Positions 34,207-35,834 of a stretch of DNA of 35,834 bases are shown in pieces (the first letter of the stretch is position 1; every line of letters begins with the position of its first letter). This DNA is from Oscillatoriales cyanobacterium. Lineage in GTDB: Bacteria; Cyanobacteriota; Cyanobacteriia; Cyanobacteriales; Microcoleaceae. The notes below the pieces were generated by a model that worked only from the letters and a program-made list of their open reading frames with translations, had not been told where the DNA came from and did not search any database. Location: positions 1 through 35,834 of the forward strand of contig RDYN01000057.1 of assembly GCA_004293365.1 (NCBI GenBank). The letters run 5' to 3'. A program made the position numbers and the translations under genes.

Positions 34207-35665
34207 AGATAGCGATGTGTTGCTGAACGGCTAAGACTAAATTTTCAGTCCAGAAATTAGCCAAGTCGGCGCTGGCAGCTTCCACCATAACTCTGATTAG
34301 CGGTTCAGTGCCAGAAGCGCGAACTAAAATCCGTCCCTGTTCTCCCATGGCAGTTTTAGCGCGATCGATCGCCTTTTGCATTGGTTCGCACTCGTGCCAT
34401 TTTAGGCGTTTTTCGCGATCGTCCACCCGCACATTTACCAACAACTGCGGATATGTTTGGAAACTGTCGCTGACCAATTGTGACAAAGATTCCCCGGACT
34501 CGCGCACCAGCGAAGCCATATGCAAAGCTGTCAGCAAACCGTCGCCACTGATACCGAAATGCGGACAAAGAATGTGGCCCGACTGTTCGCCGCCCAACAT
34601 CGCACCAGTGCGCTCCATTTCAGCATGAACGTGCTGATCTCCGACGTTCGTTCTAGTTAGTTTGCCCCCCAATTCTTCCCAAGCTCGCTGGAAGCCGAGG
34701 TTAGCCATTACAGTAGAAATAATTAAATTATCGGGTAACTGTTTGGAGGCCCGCAATTGACGGCCCCACAGATAAAGAATGTAATCGCCGTCAATCGATC
34801 GCCCTTTGTTGTCAACACCCAAAACTCGATCGGCATCGCCGTCAAAAGCAAATCCCAAATCAGCATTGTGTTCCAAAACCGCCGCTTGCAAAATGTCGAG
34901 ATGAGTAGAACCGCAGTTAACATTAATGCGAGATCCATCAGGAGAATTGTGCAAACAGATAACATCCGCCCCCATTTGCTCGAATACCGCCGGCGCCAAA
35001 CCAGCAGCCGCCCCCCAAGCCAAATCCAAAACCACCCGCATTCCGCGCAAATTCAGCTCTTGCAGCGAACCTGAGAGAGAAGCAGCATAATCTTTAATCA
35101 ACTCCGGGCGGTGGTAGTGATGCCCCAAAGCCAAGCTAGCAACCGGAACCTTGGCCCCTCGGATTCCCGCTTCGATTTGTTCCTGCAAATGCTGAGACAG
35201 CTTTGAGCCGTTGGGGCCGAAAAACTTAATCCCATTGTCTTCTGGGGGATTGTGGCTAGCCGAAATCATTACTCCGCCCACAGACTGCGAAATGCTTGCC
35301 AGATAAGCAACACAGGGAGTAGGGCACAATCCCAAATTCCACACTTCCAAACCGGCGGCTGTCAAACCAGCCGACAGTGCCATAGCCAGCATATCGCTGG
35401 AATTTCTGCTGTCTTGTCCCAAAATCACAGGGCCCTGGTTGGGGGCATTTTGGCGCAGAACTTGCCCAGCCCAGAATCCAACTTGCAGCGCTAGGGGTGC
35501 AGTCAGCAATTCTCCAACTTTCCCGCGAATTCCGTCTGTGCCGAAAAGTTTTGTATTTGGTAGGGAGAGGGTATTTCCCAGCAAAATCGTATCGCGTTTG
35601 ACTGGTTGTACCGAGTTAGTAGCCGAAAACTCGCTGCCGCGATGGCGCGAAGGTGTCTGAACCAT
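34205..35665 (-). CDS. glmM: Phosphoglucosamine mutase
   Basis: A 486-residue enzyme converting glucosamine-6-phosphate to glucosamine-1-phosphate on the route to UDP-GlcNAc for peptidoglycan and surface glycans. Motifs are [14 protein letters not shown], the phospho-serine loop [16 protein letters not shown] (catalytic Ser137), the metal-binding DGDADR, GGEQSGH and the phosphate-binding [13 protein letters not shown] near the C-terminus. The start at 35665 is chosen over the in-frame one at 35695 because AAAGGAG lies 5 bases upstream. A tail of about 38 residues precedes the FGTDGIRG motif, longer than in E. coli. It forms the right end of the minus-strand glycan-related run. Confidence 0.95.
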   Translation of the reverse strand: MVQTPSRHRGSEFSATNSVQPVKRDTILLGNTLSLPNTKLFGTDGIRGKVGELLTAPLALQVGFWAGQVLRQNAPNQGPVILGQDSRNSSDMLAMALSAGLTAAGLEVWNLGLCPTPCVAYLASISQSVGGVMISASHNPPEDNGIKFFGPNGSKLSQHLQEQIEAGIRGAKVPVASLALGHHYHRPELIKDYAASLSGSLQELNLRGMRVVLDLAWGAAAGLAPAVFEQMGADVICLHNSPDGSRINVNCGSTHLDILQAAVLEHNADLGFAFDGDADRVLGVDNKGRSIDGDYILYLWGRQLRASKQLPDNLIISTVMANLGFQRAWEELGGKLTRTNVGDQHVHAEMERTGAMLGGEQSGHILCPHFGISGDGLLTALHMASLVRESGESLSQLVSDSFQTYPQLLVNVRVDDREKRLKWHECEPMQKAIDRAKTAMGEQGRILVRASGTEPLIRVMVEAASADLANFWTENLVLAVQQHIAI

Positions 35666-35670
35666 ATTCA

Positions 35671-35677
35671 CTCCTTT
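35671..35677 (-). promoter_or_regulatory. Shine-Dalgarno site that decides the glmM start
   Basis: AAAGGAG on the minus strand, 5 bases before the ATG at 35665. It lies inside the coding frame of the longer candidate start, favouring the shorter protein. Confidence 0.75.
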
Positions 35678-35834
35678 AGGAATATTCACACTCACACTTT
35701 GCAGGTTAACAGAGAAAGAGTCAAATCAATACTTTCAGCCCTTCCCAACCTGATTTCTATCACGACTCTAGCAAAGCAGCCATTTTAGGCGCTTTCTAGC
35801 CCTTACTGTGACTCGTTTACCTACCTCCAGTGTC
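35678..35834. promoter_or_regulatory. Upstream region of glmM at the window edge
   Basis: Should hold the glmM promoter. Nothing specific can be fixed by eye. Confidence 0.3.

Overview
The window looks like part of a chromosome from a filamentous, Oscillatoria/Microcoleus-type cyanobacterium. The reasons are the many GCGATCGC (HIP1) octamers, short heptamer tandem arrays of the STRR type, many families of intergenic hairpin repeats, a CYP120-type P450, a cyanobacterial-type chorismate lyase, XisH/XisI proteins and a very large multi-PAS/GAF sensor kinase. The genus is an inference. No rRNA, tRNA, CRISPR array, transposase or phage gene was found.

Layout. 1-2225: the permease and ATPase of a CUT1-type sugar ABC importer, separated by two heptamer arrays. 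2226-5242: repeat-rich DNA with three small genes (a DUF3574 exported protein, a 64-residue hypothetical, an exported beta-type domain protein) and a MITE-like element. 5243-7264: a double-ATPase peptide/nickel-type ABC protein. 7265-8251: long non-coding leader. 8252-14494: a 2080-residue orphan sensor histidine kinase with nine PAS and three GAF domains. 14687-18699: cytochrome P450, chorismate lyase (minus strand) and a COG2509 FAD-dependent protein, with hairpin dimers between them. 18830-20126 (minus): acireductone dioxygenase, XisH and XisI as a compact operon. 20344-22033: M48 metalloprotease and a DUF4359 protein. 22569-25336: tandem TerD-domain genes, the second fused to a membrane segment and TPRs. 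25349-35665: four glycosyltransferase genes and glmM on the minus strand, which together look like a cell-surface polysaccharide region. It is interrupted on the plus strand by a RloA/RloB (AbiL-type) two-gene cassette and a DUF3455 gene.

How parts may work together. The glycosyltransferases (two GT4, one GT2, one GT39-like membrane enzyme) could build and extend a surface glycan, and GlmM supplies the UDP-GlcNAc precursor route. RloA/RloB is the clearest defence candidate. XisH/XisI stand without the XisF recombinase they accompany in Anabaena. The TerD pair belongs to a family tied to stress and membrane-associated processes, but here it lacks the usual acidic Ca-binding loop.

The most striking structural signal is repeat traffic. 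At least four hairpin or repeat families recur across the intergenic DNA. One has entered a glycosyltransferase gene in frame as a 2 x 45-bp insertion.
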